A stretch of 64,000 nucleotides of DNA from Zoroaster sp. YZ-2022 (GCA_029582265.1 CM055816.1:29618366-29682365); one strand, 5' to 3'; shown: positions 21,410-33,431, numbered from the stretch's first letter. Translations and numbers: made by a program. The notes: generated by a model from the letters alone, not told the origin.

Positions 21410-24150
21410 ATATATAAGTAAGGAAATTATGGCATTAAGAGTGAGCCCAATACCTCAAAAATGTAACGTGAGTAACCATGGAATTGCCTATATAAGTAAG
21501 GAAATTATGGCATTAAGAGTGGGCACAATACCTCAATAATGTAACGTGAGTAACCATGGAATTGCCTATAGATATAAGTAAGGAAATTATGGCATTAAGA
21601 GTGGGCCCAATACCTCAATAATGTAACGTGAGTAACCATGGAATTGCCTATATAAGTAAGGAAATTATGGCATTAAGAGTGAGCCCAATACCTCAATAAT
21701 GTAACATCACCATGGAATTGCCTATATAAGTAAGGAAATTATGGCATTAAGAGTGAGCCCAATACCTCAATAATGTAACGTAACCATGGAATTGCCTATA
21801 TAAGTAAGGAAATTATGGCATTAAGAGTGACCCAATACCTCAATAATGTAACGTGAGTAACCATGGAATTGCCTATATAAGTAAGGAAATTATGGCATTA
21901 AGAGTGAGCCCAATACCTCAATAATGTAACGTGAGTAACCATGGAATTGCCTATATAAGTAAGGAAATTATGGCATTAAGAGTGAGCCCAATACCTCAAT
22001 AATGTAACGTGAGTAACCATGGAATTGCCTATATAAGTAAGGAAATTATGGCATTAAGAGTGAGCCCAATACCTCAATAATGTAACGTGAGTAACCATGG
22101 AATTGCCTATATAAGTAAGGAAATTATGGCATTAAGAGTGGTCCCAATACCTCAATAATGTAACGTGAGTAACCATGGAATTGCCTATATAAGTAAGGAA
22201 ATTATGGCATTAAGAGTGAGCCCAATACCTCAATAATGTAACGTGAGTAACCATGGAATTGCCTATATAAGTAAGGAAATTATGGCATTAAGAGTGGGCA
22301 CAATACCTCAATAATGTAACGTGAGTAACCATGGAATTGCCTATATAAGTAAGGAAATTATGGCATTAAGAGTGGGCACAATACCTCAATAATGTAACGT
22401 GAGTAACCATGGAATTGCCTATATAAGTAAGGAAATTATGGCATTAAGAGTGGGCCCAATACCTCAATAATGTAACGTGAGTAACCATGGAATTGCCTAT
22501 ATAAGTAAAGAAATTATGGCATTAAGAGTGAGCCCAATACCTCAATAATGTAACATCACCATGGAATTGCCTATATAAGTAAGGAAATTATGGCATTAAG
22601 AGTGAGCCCAATACCTCAATAATGTAACATCACCATGGAATTGCCTATATAAGTAAGGAAATTATGGCATTAAGAGTGAGCCCAATACCTCAATAATGTA
22701 ACGTGAGTAACCATGGAATTGCCTATATAAGTAAGGAAATTATGGCATTAAGAGTGAGCCCAATACCTCAATAATGTAACATCACCATGGAATTGCCTAT
22801 ATAAGTAAGGAAATTATGGCATTAAGAGTGAGCCCAATACCTCAATAATGTAACGTGAGTAACCATGGAATTGCCTATATAAGTAAAGAAATTATGGCAT
22901 TAAGAGTGAGCCCAATACCTCAATAATGTAACATCACCATGGAATTGCCTATATAAGTAAAGAAATTATGGCATTAAGAGTGAGCCCAATACCTCAATAA
23001 TGTAACGTAACCATGGAATTGCCTATATAAGTAAGGAAATTATGGCATTAAGAGTGAGCCCAATACCTCAATAATGTAACATCACCATGGAATTGCCTAT
23101 ATAAGTAAGGAAATTATGGCATTAAGAGGAGCCCAATACCTCAATAATGTAACGTGAGTAACCATGGAATTGCCTATATAAGTAAGGAAATTATGGCATT
23201 AAGAGTGAGCCCAATACCTCAATAATGTAACATCACCATGGAATTGCCTATATAAGTAAGGAAATTATGGCATTAAGAGTGAGCCCAATACCTCAATAAT
23301 GTAACGTGAGTAACCATGGAATTGCCTATATAAGTAAAGAAATTATGGCATTAAGAGTGAGCCCAATACCTCAATAATGTAACATCACCATGGAATTGCC
23401 TATATAAGTAAAGAAATTATGGCATTAAGAGTGAGCCCAATACCTCAATAATGTAACGTAACCATGGAATTGCCTATATAAGTAAGGAAATTATGGCATT
23501 AAGAGTGAGCCCAATACCTCAATAATGTAACATCACCATGGAATTGCCTATATAAGTAAGGAAATTATGGCATTAAGAGTGAGCCCAATACCTCAATAAT
23601 GTAACATCACCATGGAATTGCCTATATAAGTAAGGAAATTATGGCATTAAGAGTGAGCCCAATACCTCAATAATGTAACATCACCATGGAATTGCCTATA
23701 TAAGTAAGGAAATTATGGCATTAAGAGTGAGCCCAATACCTCAATAATGTAACATCACCATGGAATTGCCTATATAAGTAAGGAAATTATGGCATTAAGA
23801 GTGAGCCCAATACCTCAATAATGTAACGTGAGTAACCATGGAATTGCCTATATAAGTAAGGAAATTATGGCATTAAGAGTGAGCCCAATACCTCAATAAT
23901 GTAACATCACCATGGAATTGCCTATATAAGTAAGGAAATTATGGCATTAAGAGTGAGCCCAATACCTCAATAATGTAACATCACCATGGAATTGCCTATA
24001 TAAGTAAAGAAATTATGGCATTAAGAGTGAGCCCAATACCTCAATAATGTAACGTGAGTAACCATGGAATTGCCTATATAAGTAAGGAAATTATGGCATT
24101 AAGAGTGAGCCCAATACCTCAAAAATGTAACGTGAGTAACCATGGAATTG
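21410..24150 (+). repeat. 73-78-bp minisatellite, about 36 copies
   Basis: Unit TATATAAGTAAGGAAATTAT, GGCATTAAGAGTGAGCCCAA, TACCTCAATAATGTAAC, then either GTGAGTAACCATGGAATTGCC or the shorter ATCACCATGGAATTGCC. The two tail classes alternate irregularly; pairs and quartets of identical order recur, implying multi-unit duplication. Copy A contains one unit at 5,727-5,805. The array begins about 125 bp after the 34-bp array ends, in the same intron. Confidence 0.95.
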
Positions 24151-24508
24151 CCCCCAAGATTCATTTATATTTGGCTGATTTCCTATGATGCACTGTCTTG
24201 ATTAGAAATCGATAAGCATTATCCAGTAGAATTCCCACTACTTATTGGTCAACAGCCATGAGATATTATACAAAGATGGTTTGAGGGGAGGTACATGTAC
24301 ATGTCCTACAAATTAACACCAATTAGGGACTAGTAATTTGTTCTACGTACATTACTTTCCCAAATCAATCCGTGTGGTATTTGATTTTATAAGTGATTAA
24401 ATAATTTTAATATTTTTTATAAAACATCCAGACTTGATGTTTTTCTCCAATGATTACCAATGTTACACGATCCATTTCAAAAGAACAACTCCCACCTTCC
24501 CCCAACAG

Positions 24509-24706
24509 ATACTTCACCACTCATAATCAACTACATGGGAACAATCAATCTTGGACGAGGAGTGCCTCCAGGGATATACGACATCGATGAGAACCTCAAC
24601 TTTGTCATCAACCAGGTTGTTGATGATTCTGCAGGGACATACTACTGTCGACTTGCCCCGTACGCCATCCAGTTCCAAGATGCATCGGCGTCCGTCGAGG
24701 TGATAG
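24509..24706 (+). CDS. Copy B exon 2: second half of Ig domain 1
   Basis: 198 bp, phase 1-1, same splice sites as copy A (CCCCCAACAG acceptor, GATAG|GTATGG donor). NFVINQVVDDSAGTYYC keeps the F-strand signature. By hand alignment to copy A there are about 34 differences in 198 bases, changing 18 of 66 residues, while the 50 bases before the acceptor are identical and the 80 after the donor differ at about four or five positions. Changes cluster in the first 25 residues and directly after the YYC cysteine. The exon itself is intact, although the gene around it seems damaged. Confidence 0.8.
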
Positions 24707-24892
24707 GTATGGCCAAAATAAATCTATTTGTGGTTATAACCAAATCCCATACTAGATAAACTCTAATACTTAAAGGGACAATATCGATTAGAGCAGACTT
24801 TCATCTGTGTTTTTGTTTAAGATGAACACAGTGACTGAATATTACTGGCTCATTTATGCAGCAGCAACAGTAATATAACCGTATCATATGGG

Positions 24893-26718
24893 CAGTAGCG
24901 TAGCCAGCGGGGGGGCAGGGGGGGCAGACTGCCCCCCCGGAAAAAAAATAGAAGTAAAATCGGGACGGTAAAAATAAAGAAAAGAGAAAAGGAAAGGAAG
25001 AGAGAAAAGGAGGGAAAATTGAGGTAGGGACTCCGAGAGGAGAAAACGAAAGAGGTAAAGAAAGAACTTAGAAGCGGAGGGAGTATTGCCGAAATGCGGG
25101 CGGCCGGAGGAGGGCGGGCGGGGGCGCACAGAAGGAACGGTGGGCCGTGGTAATGGACGAAAGGATGGATAGGACCGTTGGGACGAGTACCAAGGCAGCC
25201 TAACTTAAGGCAGGCAAGGTTAGGGCGGTGGAAACGCGGTAGGGCAGGGGTAAGGGAAGGAAGGGAGCCGAGGAGCCGGAGAGGTAAGGGACCGAAAGGG
25301 CGGGAAGGACGGACCTGGGACGAAGGATGCAGAGGCAGGCAGATTTAGGGAGGGAGGAAAGGATGATTTAGGGAATGGTAAAGGGAGTGAATAATTGATA
25401 AAGGGAGACGGAGAGGGAGGATTGAGGAAGGAAGTTAGATCTGAAGTTTTATACCCGGTTTTGTCCCGAAATCACTTTATCAAATACTGCAATTTAATTT
25501 CGCTTAGGAGGCCCAATTCGCTAAATTAAATTGCTGCCAAATATAATATTTTTATGGTTTTATATAGCAAGAGGATGTAAATTAGTGAAATTAAATTGCC
25601 TCCAAAAAGTGAAGAAATGCCAGATCATTTAAACGACATTGAATCATTTGAACTGCTTTCTTCTATGTATGAAGACGATGTTGACCAGGACTTGGCTAAA
25701 TCAGAGTACCAGCAATTCTGCAAATTTTACAGAGACACACCGGAATTTGCCGATGCTAATCTGAATTCTCTTGAAGAAATGTTGCAGAAGATCAAGGAAT
25801 GGGACATTAATACAGCATATCCGACATTATGTACTCTGTATAGAATTTTTGGTACAATCGCAATTTCCTCTGCTTCAAGTGAGCGGTCGTTCAGTCGATT
25901 GAAGCTAACGAAGTCGTATTTAAGATCCACTATGTCGGAGCAGAGGCTGTCATCACTGGCACTTCTCAGCATAGAACGCGACCGCAGAGCACGTTGATTT
26001 TGACGCAGTCATTGAGGACTTTAGTATGATGTCTGTTCCTCGGCGAATGGCAACTCAAATTTAGTATAATAGTTGCTGATAAACAGGGGATGTGGTGATT
26101 CATTTTTTTTTGGTTTCATTTGAATAGGAACCCGATAGAAACGCCGCCATTGGCAGCAAAAATATATTTTGACATTACAAGAAAGGCAACAAAATGCACT
26201 AATGAGAGATATATAAATTGCTCATAAAATATGGACCTTACAGATGGATCTTTCAACTTTTTTGTTAATTAGAGACGAATTTATATAGAAACAAACATTA
26301 AAACATTAAAAACTTGAAATTTGAATCAATACAATGAACCAGTATGTACTGGGTTACGTGCAAACGATTTACAACTTGTCTTACAACATTTGATTAAAGG
26401 TTTTTATACGACATGTACACGAATAACTTTCAGTGTAATGTGTGTTGTAAACGGTGTGTATATATATACATTACGAATACGATTAATTATGAATGTTTAA
26501 GTTCATCACAGTCATGACAGTGTAGAAATTAATAGCAACAGTTCAGACAGTATAGATCCAAGGAAAGAACAATAAATCACAGATGATCATGTTTGTACAA
26601 TATATCGATTGTTTTGATTCAATATTATTCAGTATTTCGCAATTAAATTTAAACCATGAAATCGGGACGATCATCTTAATTTTGCCCCCCCGGACCGACA
26701 GGGCTGGCTACGTGCCTG
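24893..26718 (+). mobile_element. 1.83-kb hAT transposon with exact 8-bp TSD and an empty site in copy A
   Basis: Ends CAGTAGCGTAGCCAGC and, inverted, CAGGCACGTAGCCAGC. Target duplication CATATGGG at 24,885-24,892 and 26,719-26,726; copy A has the single CATATGGG at 6,514-6,521. CAGxGGCGTAGCCA-type ends with C-tracts are typical of animal hAT elements. It carries only the C-terminal part of a transposase (25,596-26,064), so it is internally deleted. A purine-rich stretch at 24,940-25,420 gives spurious Pro/Ser-rich frames on the other strand. Confidence 0.95.
25596..26064 (+). pseudogene. hAT transposase, C-terminal dimerisation region (ZMYM/hAT-like)
   Basis: An open frame of 133 codons from PPKSEEMPDHLNDIESF to SLALLSIERD. 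It contains the hAT C-terminal dimerisation block: YPTLCTLYRIFGTIAISSAS, then SERSFSRLKLTKSYLRSTMS, then EQRLSSLALLSIE. The S-S-A-S-S-E-R-S-F-S-x-L-K-x-x-K-x-x-L-R pattern is diagnostic of the family. After RDRRAR the frame stops, but the next frame continues HVDFDAVIEDFSMMSV to a stop at 26,062, the usual family tail, so a one-base shift lies near 25,985. The catalytic RNase H-like core and N-terminal fingers are absent. It cannot encode an active transposase. Confidence 0.85.
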
Positions 26719-27165
26719 CATATGGGGTATTATTTTCAGTCACTGAGTTAATCTCAAAATGAGGTGCCATGACCGAGCGGTTTAGTGCATCGGATTTGTG
26801 CAGACTTTCAACCAGGCAAGGAATCGGTGTCCGATAGTTTAAGATTAACACAGTGACTGAAAATTAATAGCTCATTTATGCAACAGCAACTGAGTTAATC
26901 TAAAACTAGCATTCTGATTCCATGCCCTGTTGATTGGAACGATACTGTCTCTTTAATAGCATTTGTTTAAATTGTAAACCTAGGACAGGGAACAATAGGT
27001 CCTCAGTTGGTGGTAATTGTTTGAAAAATGTCCTCAGTTGAAAGACATGTACAAATCAAATGCGAGATACCTACAAAAGTTGATTTTAAAATTATATAAA
27101 ATAATACATGAAATTGTCGGTAATGATATGCGGATGTAAACCGTACTTATTCTTGCTCTTTGCAG

Positions 27166-27423
27166 TATCTCCCAGGGTTAAGTTCCCAGTGATTTCACCT
27201 TGTGACAGCAAGTCAGAACCGTCTACTTGTGAGATATCGATTCCAGCTGACCAGTCCAAGATCAATTTCATCTGTCAAGTCGATAACGCCTATCCACAAG
27301 TCAGCCTAGAGCTGCAGAGTTTACAGGAGGGTACTGCAGGTTATGAGCTGGTTACTTTGACGAATGTAAGAATCAACACTGAGCGAATAATACTCGCCTC
27401 AAATAGCTACTTCAATGAATCAG
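27166..27423 (+). CDS. Copy B exon 3: first half of Ig domain 2
   Basis: 258 bp (86 codons), phase 1-1. Acceptor TCTTGCTCTTTGCAG, donor AATCAG|GTACAC. It retains the B-strand cysteine (INFICQVDN) and the VSLELQ C-strand. Relative to copy A it has two extra codons (VTLTNVRIN against VTDVRID) and about 15 amino-acid replacements with only a few silent changes. The NVT glycosylation site of copy A is lost (INFICQ). Splice borders and frame are intact. Confidence 0.75.
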
Positions 27424-27494
27424 GTACACGTATTTGTATAAAATGGATGCTTACAGAGAGTATAAGAATAGAAGCATTTGTCAACATTATTGAT

Positions 27495-28008
27495 AGATTG
27501 GTGAAATTCTTGCCGTGGAGATAACACTGATTTAATTTTGCCCTACACCGGCAGTAGCACTGTATGCTCAGTGCTTTCCGAGTGTCGTGGCACAGGCGAC
27601 TGGCAGGATTGAACCACGACCTCCTGCTTACTAGTGCAGACGCCTTAAGCAGGAGGTCGTGGGTTCGAATCCCCGCCAGTCGCCTGTGTAGTTTTTCACA
27701 GACACCGGAAAGCACTGAGCATACAGTGCTATACACGCCCGGTAGTGCAAAATTAAATCAATTGTTTATCTCCCGATGCAAGAATTTCACCAGTCTATAT
27801 ATCGCAGAACCTGCTGCTATATAGGATTCTAGCCGGCCAATCGTCATCGGGCAAGCTCGGTGGTCGAGAGGTTAAGACGTCTGCACTAGTAAGCAGGAGG
27901 TCGTGGGTTCAAATCCCGCCCGAGTCGCCTGTGTAGTTTTTTCACAGACACTCGGAAAGCACTGAGCATACAGTGCTATACACACGTCGGTGTAGGGAAA
28001 AATTAAAT
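27495..28008 (+). mobile_element. SINE-type insertion, partly head-to-head, in copy B intron 3
   Basis: Flanked by CAACATTATTGAT at 27,482-27,494 and 28,009-28,021; copy A has one such site (CCAACATTATTAATGC near 7,268). The interior has an inverted partial copy (27,545-27,650) followed by two tRNA-like heads with B box GGGTTCGAATCC or GGGTTCAAATCCC, and bodies with TTTTTTCACAGACACTCGG and GAAAGCACTGAGCATACAG. The 13-bp duplication of variable sequence fits target-primed reverse transcription by a LINE. Reading frames with GFEPTTSC-type peptides are translations of the tRNA-like head, not genes. Confidence 0.85.
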
Positions 28009-28121
28009 CAACATTATTGATGCTGTATATTTAGTTATATTCTTAAAGTCTAAATCTCCATTCGCTATAAAATTTTGTTTACATAATTCTTTGCTGTAAT
28101 TAGTTCACTTTCCCTTTTACA

Positions 28122-28374
28122 CCAGTTCGCGTCGGGAATAAAAAAGTTTTTCTGGGCCCCTGTGCGGTTTGTTTTCCCCATACAAACACGTTAATGGAAG
28201 CTTCCACAGCGCGTGGCCACGGTCTACCGATCATGTCACTGTATGCTCGGCTCGTTGCCACGTCAACCGAGCATGCATACAAATATTCCGGAGTTTCCTA
28301 TGGCGTGTTTAGACGCTCTCCGATCCGTGATGCAAAAAAAATTGTGTGTATACACGGCCTCCGATGCGAACTGG
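28122..28374. mobile_element. TTAA MITE (CCAGTTCGC termini), 5' of copy B exon 4
   Basis: Inverted ends CCAGTTCGCGTCGG and CCGATGCGAACTGG. The right flank is TTAA; the left flank is mutated (TTTACA). Copy A has the empty TTAA at about 7,418. TTAA targets with CC-initial ends are the mark of piggyBac-type elements. It lies 42 bp upstream of exon 4, inside the intron's 3' region, and may have displaced the branch point. Confidence 0.85.
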
Positions 28375-28416
28375 TTAAAGAACATTTTGATATTCTTTCA
28401 TCACTTTCATCCATAG

Positions 28417-28624
28417 AGCTGCTGAGAACCAATGACACGTACACAACAACTGCCTCTGTGGAGGTTGATGTCAGTGACCTTGGGGTCAGTGTTATCACAT
28501 GTAGCTGCTCTGGTGTAGCTACTAGGAACCAGCGGAGAAGCACGCTGGTGATAATCAGGAAGGAAGAACATACACTGACCACTACCAACACCTAGTGAAG
28601 GAACGACTAGGCTGCCCACAACAG
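28417..28624 (+). pseudogene. Copy B exon 4 with 11-bp deletion and premature stop
   Basis: 208 bp against 219 in copy A. It keeps VEVDVSDLGVSVITCSCSG with the F-strand cysteine. An 11-bp deletion after ACACTGACCACT removes the TSGPPP coding part, shifts the frame and creates TAG at 28,593-28,595. The product would end right after Ig domain 2 (EEHTLTTTNT), with no stalk or anchor. This is either a soluble truncated form or, with the lost exon 1 acceptor, a pseudogene. Acceptor (CATCCATAG) and donor (CAACAG|GTATTT) motifs are still intact. Confidence 0.75.
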
Positions 28625-28698
28625 GTATTTTTACAATTGTAATTATTTATAGATAAATTGATGCCAATGTTTAATGTAGATCCCAGTAGATTTTTTAA

Positions 28699-28941
28699 CC
28701 AGTTCGCGTCGGGAATAAAAAAAGTTTTTCTGGGCCCCTGTGTGTTTATTTTTCCCACACACACGTTAATGGAAGCTTCTACAGCTGGTGGCTGGCACTT
28801 CCGAGCATGTCACCGTACACGCGTGGCTCAACCGAGCATGCATACAAATTTTCCGGAGCTTCCTATGGCATGTTTAGACGCTCACTGATCCGTGGTGCAA
28901 AAAAAAAATTGCGTGTATACACGGCCTCCGACGTCAACTGG
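28699..28941. mobile_element. Second TTAA MITE of the CCAGTTCGC family
   Basis: Left flank TTAA 28,695-28,698, right flank TTAA 28,942-28,945; copy A shows the empty site at about 11,573 (GACTTAAAGCACTCGG). 243 bp, no coding capacity, and about 85% similar to the first copy by eye (shared GGGCCCCTGTG and AACCGAGCATGCATACAAAT). Confidence 0.88.
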
Positions 28942-29544
28942 TTAAAGCACTCGGTAATCTTTGTAAGCCTAGTTTGATCACATGACCCACTTTTGAATAG
29001 TTTGTCGGTGGTAGTCCAACAAATAAAAAATGTCATCGCGGTGTACATGCTGTTTTTCAATATGGTAAAATTTTGATCTTATTATTATGAGGGAATATTC
29101 AATAATGCGGTTGTCTTTGTACTCAGTGGCAATATTCCTGAAAGTTGTACATATTTTACAAGTAAAGTATGACATCATGACATCTTTCAGAACAAAAACA
29201 AACTTTTTGACTGTGGCTGTGTGGGTTCATAGTTACCGATGAGGCATAAGCATTGTGTAATGCGAGTTACTAAAAGATGGTTATTTTAATATTTTTAAAT
29301 TTTCATTGATTTTACTAACCCTAACTCCCTAATGCCATTGTGCTTACACATAACCTGGATCCTCGAAAATCCTTCAGTAGTAAAGCAAGCACATGACAGG
29401 TATGCACACATTTTTCTAATCTGTGATACATGGCCAGGGACCCTCCCTGCATGCATGGAGCAATAAAGTGTCCACTGACCTTGCAATCACTACAACAAAC
29501 ATGGATGTATATGTACCATGGAAAGGCAAGTACAATGTATGTCT

Positions 29545-29812
29545 AATAACCTCAATCCTCCAAAATCCTTCACTTTAGCAAAGAGCATGTAGCATATGTA
29601 ACCTGAATCCTTCAAAATCCTTCACTTTAGCAAAGAGCATGTAGCATGTAACCTGAATCCTCCAAAATCCTTCACTTTAGCAAAGAGCATGTAGCATGTA
29701 ACCTCAATCCTCCAAAATCCTTCACTTTAGCAAAGAGCATGTAGCATGTAACCTCAATCCTTCAAAATCCTTCACTTTAGCAAAGAGCATGTAACCTCAA
29801 TCCTTCAGGTTA
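29545..29812 (+). repeat. 50-bp minisatellite, about 5 copies
   Basis: Unit AACCTGAATCCTCCAAAATC plus CTTCACTTTAGCAAAGAGCATGT-type sequence. Copy A has about two units (12,180-12,290), so this array also expanded in copy B, though modestly. Confidence 0.85.
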
Positions 29813-30419
29813 GGGTTAATGGTGTTTTAAATTTTCCTTCTACCCTCACGACCAATTACTAAAAAGATAAGAAGTACCAGCAATGTGAGTTAGCACACCA
29901 ATGTACATGTGTAATGCGAGTTACCATGCACTCATATGAATGTAACGAGAATTGAACAACACTGTTTGACAATCACTTGAACTAGTGTAGAAGACATCAG
30001 TACAAATATTACTTATAATGCCTTTTGAATTAGCCCTCTACAGGGGACTTAATTTACATAATTTCATACCCATAATGCTTACCACACGTGTACATAATAT
30101 GTACATGTACGTGTATACTCTCCGATCGACATTGAATATTAGGTTTTCTTTTTGGTGTTCTGTGAATTAAATTTGATTTGATATAACTTTTTAATATTTT
30201 TAGGAATATTAAAAGTTAAAGTTGTGAATACAAATCTTCAAGCAACTTTGTTGACAGACAATGTGTAATGCCAGTTACCAAGTGTTTAACAGCTCATACC
30301 CCACTGTAGTATGGTCTTTATTTTTATAGCCCCTATTTGTACCAAGGCATAATATTATTGAGTATGTATACTCATTTGCTTGTAGAGCTTTCTGTTTGAG
30401 GAAACTTTTGAAATACAAC

Positions 30420-30670
30420 ACTTGAATTTTTTGGTTCTTATTAGAACCTGTCGAGCATGCGAACAAATTTTCTTTATTGAGTTCTTTCGGGTACACCATG
30501 TAATAATCTCTTCTTGGAAGAAGTGATGGCTCTGAAGATGCTGGTTTGTTCTCAACATTTTGACTAGTCTGCTCAGGAGACAGTCTCTATAGAGCAGACT
30601 AGTCGAAGCATTGAGAACAAACCAACTGGCATTTCTCAGAGCCATCACTTCTTCCAAGAAGAGATTATTA
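30420..30670. mobile_element. Penelope-like palindromic element end (copy B ortholog)
   Basis: Same as 16,250-17,825 without the hAT insertion. Arms TTCTTGGAAGAAGTGATGGC and GCCATCACTTCTTCCAAGAA face each other around GACTAGTCTGCTCAGGAGAC. The centre is shortened, so the hammerhead-like core seen in copy A is incomplete here. Confidence 0.6.
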
Positions 30671-31250
30671 TATAGGTTGGTGAAATTCTTGCGTCGGGAG
30701 ATAAACAATTGATTTAATTTTGCCCGGTGTAGGGCAAAATTAAATCAATTGTTTATCCCGACGCCAGAATTTCACCAACGTATATATATCGCGGAACCCG
30801 CTGCTATATAGGATTCTAGCCGGCCAATCGTCATCGGGCAAGCTCGGTGGTCGAGAGGTTGAGACGTCTGCACTGGTGGGCAGGAGGTCGTGGGTTCGAA
30901 TCCCGCCCGAGTCGCCTGTGTAGTTTTTTCACAGACACTCGGAAAGCACTGAGCATACAGTGCTATACACACGTCGGTGTAGGGCAAAATTAAATCAATT
31001 GTTTATCTCCCGACGCAAGAATTTCACCAACCTATATATATCGCGGAACCTGCTGCTATATAGGATTCTAGCCGGCCAATCGTCATCGGGCAAGCTCGTT
31101 GGTCGAGAGGTTGAGACGTCTGCACTGGTGGGCAGGAGGTCGTGGGTTCGAATCCCGCCTGAGTCGCCTGTGTAGTTTTTTCACAGACACTCGGAAAGCA
31201 CTGAGCATACAGTGCTATACACACGTCGGTGTAGGGCAAAATTAAATCAA
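30671..31250 (+). mobile_element. Tandem SINE insertion (two tRNA-like heads) with 10-bp TSD
   Basis: Exact duplication GAGATTATTA at 30,661-30,670 and 31,251-31,260; copy A has it once at 17,789-17,798. The insert begins with a palindromic leader (AATTGATTTAATTTTGCCC and its inverse) and then carries two nearly identical SINE units of about 260 bp. Each has GGTGGTCGAGAGGTTGAGAC (A-box side), GGTCGTGGGTTCGAATCCCG (B box) and the CACAGACACTCGGAAAGC body. The 22-copy array at 1-3,385 is built from the front of this SINE family. Confidence 0.88.
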
Positions 31251-33378
31251 GAGATTATTACATGGTGTACCTGAAAGAACTCAATAACATCTATCTCCAC
31301 CATGCAAAGCCTCAAATCCTACATACATGTTCTTTACATGGTGTACCTGAAAGAACTCAATAACATCTATCTCCACCATGCAAAGCCTCAACTTACATAA
31401 ATGTTCTTTACATGGTGTACCTGAAAGAACTCAATAACATCTATCTCCACCATGCAAAGCCTCAAATCCTACATAAATGTTCTTTACATGGTGTACCTGA
31501 AAGAACTCAATAACATCTATCTCCACCATGCAAAGCCTCAAATCCTACATAAATGTTCTTTACATGGTGTACCTGAAAGAACTCAATAACATCTATCTCC
31601 ACCATGCAAAGCCTCAAATCCTACATACATGTTCTTTACATGGTGTACCTGAAAGAACTCAATAACATCTATCTCCACCATGCAAAGCCTCAAATCCTAC
31701 ATACATGTTCTTTACATGGTGTACCTGAAAGAACTCAATAACATCTATCTCCACCATGCAAAGCCTCAAATCCTACATAAATGTTCTTTACATGGTGTAC
31801 CTGAAAGAACTCAATAACATCTATCTCCACCATGCAAAGCCTCAAATCCTACATACATGTTCTTTACATGGTGTACCTGAAAGAACTCAATAACATCTAT
31901 CTCCACCGTGAAAAGCCTCAAATCCTACATACATGTTCTTTACATGGTGTACCTGAAAGAACTCAATAACATCTATCTCCACCGTGAAAAGCCTCAAATC
32001 CTACATAAATGTTCTTTACATGGTGTACCTGAAAGAACTCAATAACATCTATCTCCACCGTGAAAAGCCTCAAATCCTACATAAATGTTCTTTACATGGT
32101 GTACCTGAAAGAACTCAATAACATCTATCTCCACCGTGAAAAGCCTCAAATCCTACATAAATGTTCTTTACATGGTGTACCTGAAAGAACTCAATAACAT
32201 CTATCTCCACCGTGAAAAGCCTCAAATCCTACATAAATGTTCTTTACATGGTGTACCTGAAAGAACTCAATAACATCTATCTCCACCGTGCAAAGCCTCA
32301 AATCCTACATAAATGTTCTTTACATGGTGTACCTGAAAGAACTCAATAACATCTATCTCCACCGTGCAAAGCCTCAAATCCTACATAAATGTTCTTTACA
32401 TGGTGTACCTGAAAGAACTCAATAACATCTATCTCCACCGTGAAAAGCCTCAAATCCTACATACATGTTCTTTACATGGTGTACCTGAAAGAACTCAATA
32501 ACATCTATCTCCACCGTGAAAAGCCTCAAATCCTACATACATGTTCTTTACATGGTGTACCTGAAAGAACTCAATAACATCTATCTCCACCGTGCAAATC
32601 CTACATACATGTTCTTTACATGGTGTACCTGAAAGAACTCAATAACATCTATCTCCACCGTGAAAAGCCTCAAATCCTACATACATGTTCTTTACATGGT
32701 GTACCTGAAAGAACTCAATAACATCTATCTCCACCGTGCAAAGCCTCAAATCCTACATACATGTTCTTTACATGGTGTACCTGAAAGAACTCAATAACAT
32801 CTATCTCCACCGTGCAAAGCCTCAAATCCTACATACATGTTCTTTACATGGTGTACCTGAAAGAACTCAATAACATCTATCTCCACCGTGAAAAGCCTCA
32901 AATCCTACATATATGTTCTTTACATGGTGTACCTGAAAGAACTCAATAACATCTATCTCCACCGTGAAAAGCCTCAAATCCTACATAAAGGTTCTTTACA
33001 TGGTGTACCTGAAAGAACTCAATAACATCTATCTCCACCATGCAAAGCCTCAAATCCTACATAAATGTTCTTTACATGGTGTACCTGAAAGAACTCAATA
33101 ACATCTATCTCCACCATGAAAAGCCTCAAATCCTACATACATGTTCTTTACATGGTGTACCTGAAAGAACTCAATAACATCTATCTCCACCGTGAAAAGC
33201 CTCAAATCCTACATACATGTTCTTTACATGGTGTACCTGAAAGAACTCAATAACATCTATCTCCACCGTGAAAAGCCTCAAATCCTACATACATGTTCTT
33301 TACATGGTGTACCTGAAAGAACTCAATAACATCTATCTCCACCGTGAAAAGCCTCAAATCCTACATAAATGTTCTTTA
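31251..33378 (+). repeat. 77-bp minisatellite, 28 copies
   Basis: Unit TACATGGTGTACCTGAAAGA, ACTCAATAACATCTATCTCC, ACCRTGMAAAGCCTCAAATC, CTACATAMATGTTCTTT. Variation is confined to a few sites (CCATG/CCGTG, GCAAAG/GAAAAG, CATACATG/CATAAATG), arranged in runs. Copy A has exactly one unit at about 17,796-17,875. It starts next to the SINE insertion and derives from the arm of the Penelope-like palindrome. Confidence 0.95.
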
Positions 33379-33431
33379 CTTGCACATTTTCCAGCATTAT
33401 GTCATCGTTGGTGATGTATTTTGTGACAATT

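Larger units (their letters stand above)
24772..26956. mobile_element. Palindromic MITE (GGGACAGTATCGTC family) interrupted by a hAT element
   Basis: Left part 24,772-24,892 and right part 26,727-26,956 together align with 6,398-6,755 in copy A, including the SINE-head fragment. The two are separated by the hAT element and its CATATGGG duplication. Confidence 0.85.

Noticed and set aside
19215..24150. CRISPR-like arrays
   Set aside because: The repeats are contiguous, without unique spacers, and the genome is eukaryotic. They are minisatellites.
24884..25129. Pro/Ser/Phe-rich 81-codon minus frame
   Set aside because: It is the complement of the purine-rich interior of the hAT element; no conserved motif.
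28194..28595. 133-codon frame running through a MITE into copy B exon 4
   Set aside because: Its first half is the TTAA MITE, absent from copy A, and the exon 4 acceptor with pyrimidine tract is intact. The continuity is accidental, though an exonised MITE start cannot be fully excluded.
30772..31239. Minus-strand frames containing GFEPTTSCPPVQTSQPLD
   Set aside because: These are translations of the tRNA-like head of the SINE; the same peptide recurs at every copy and matches the A and B boxes, not a protein family.
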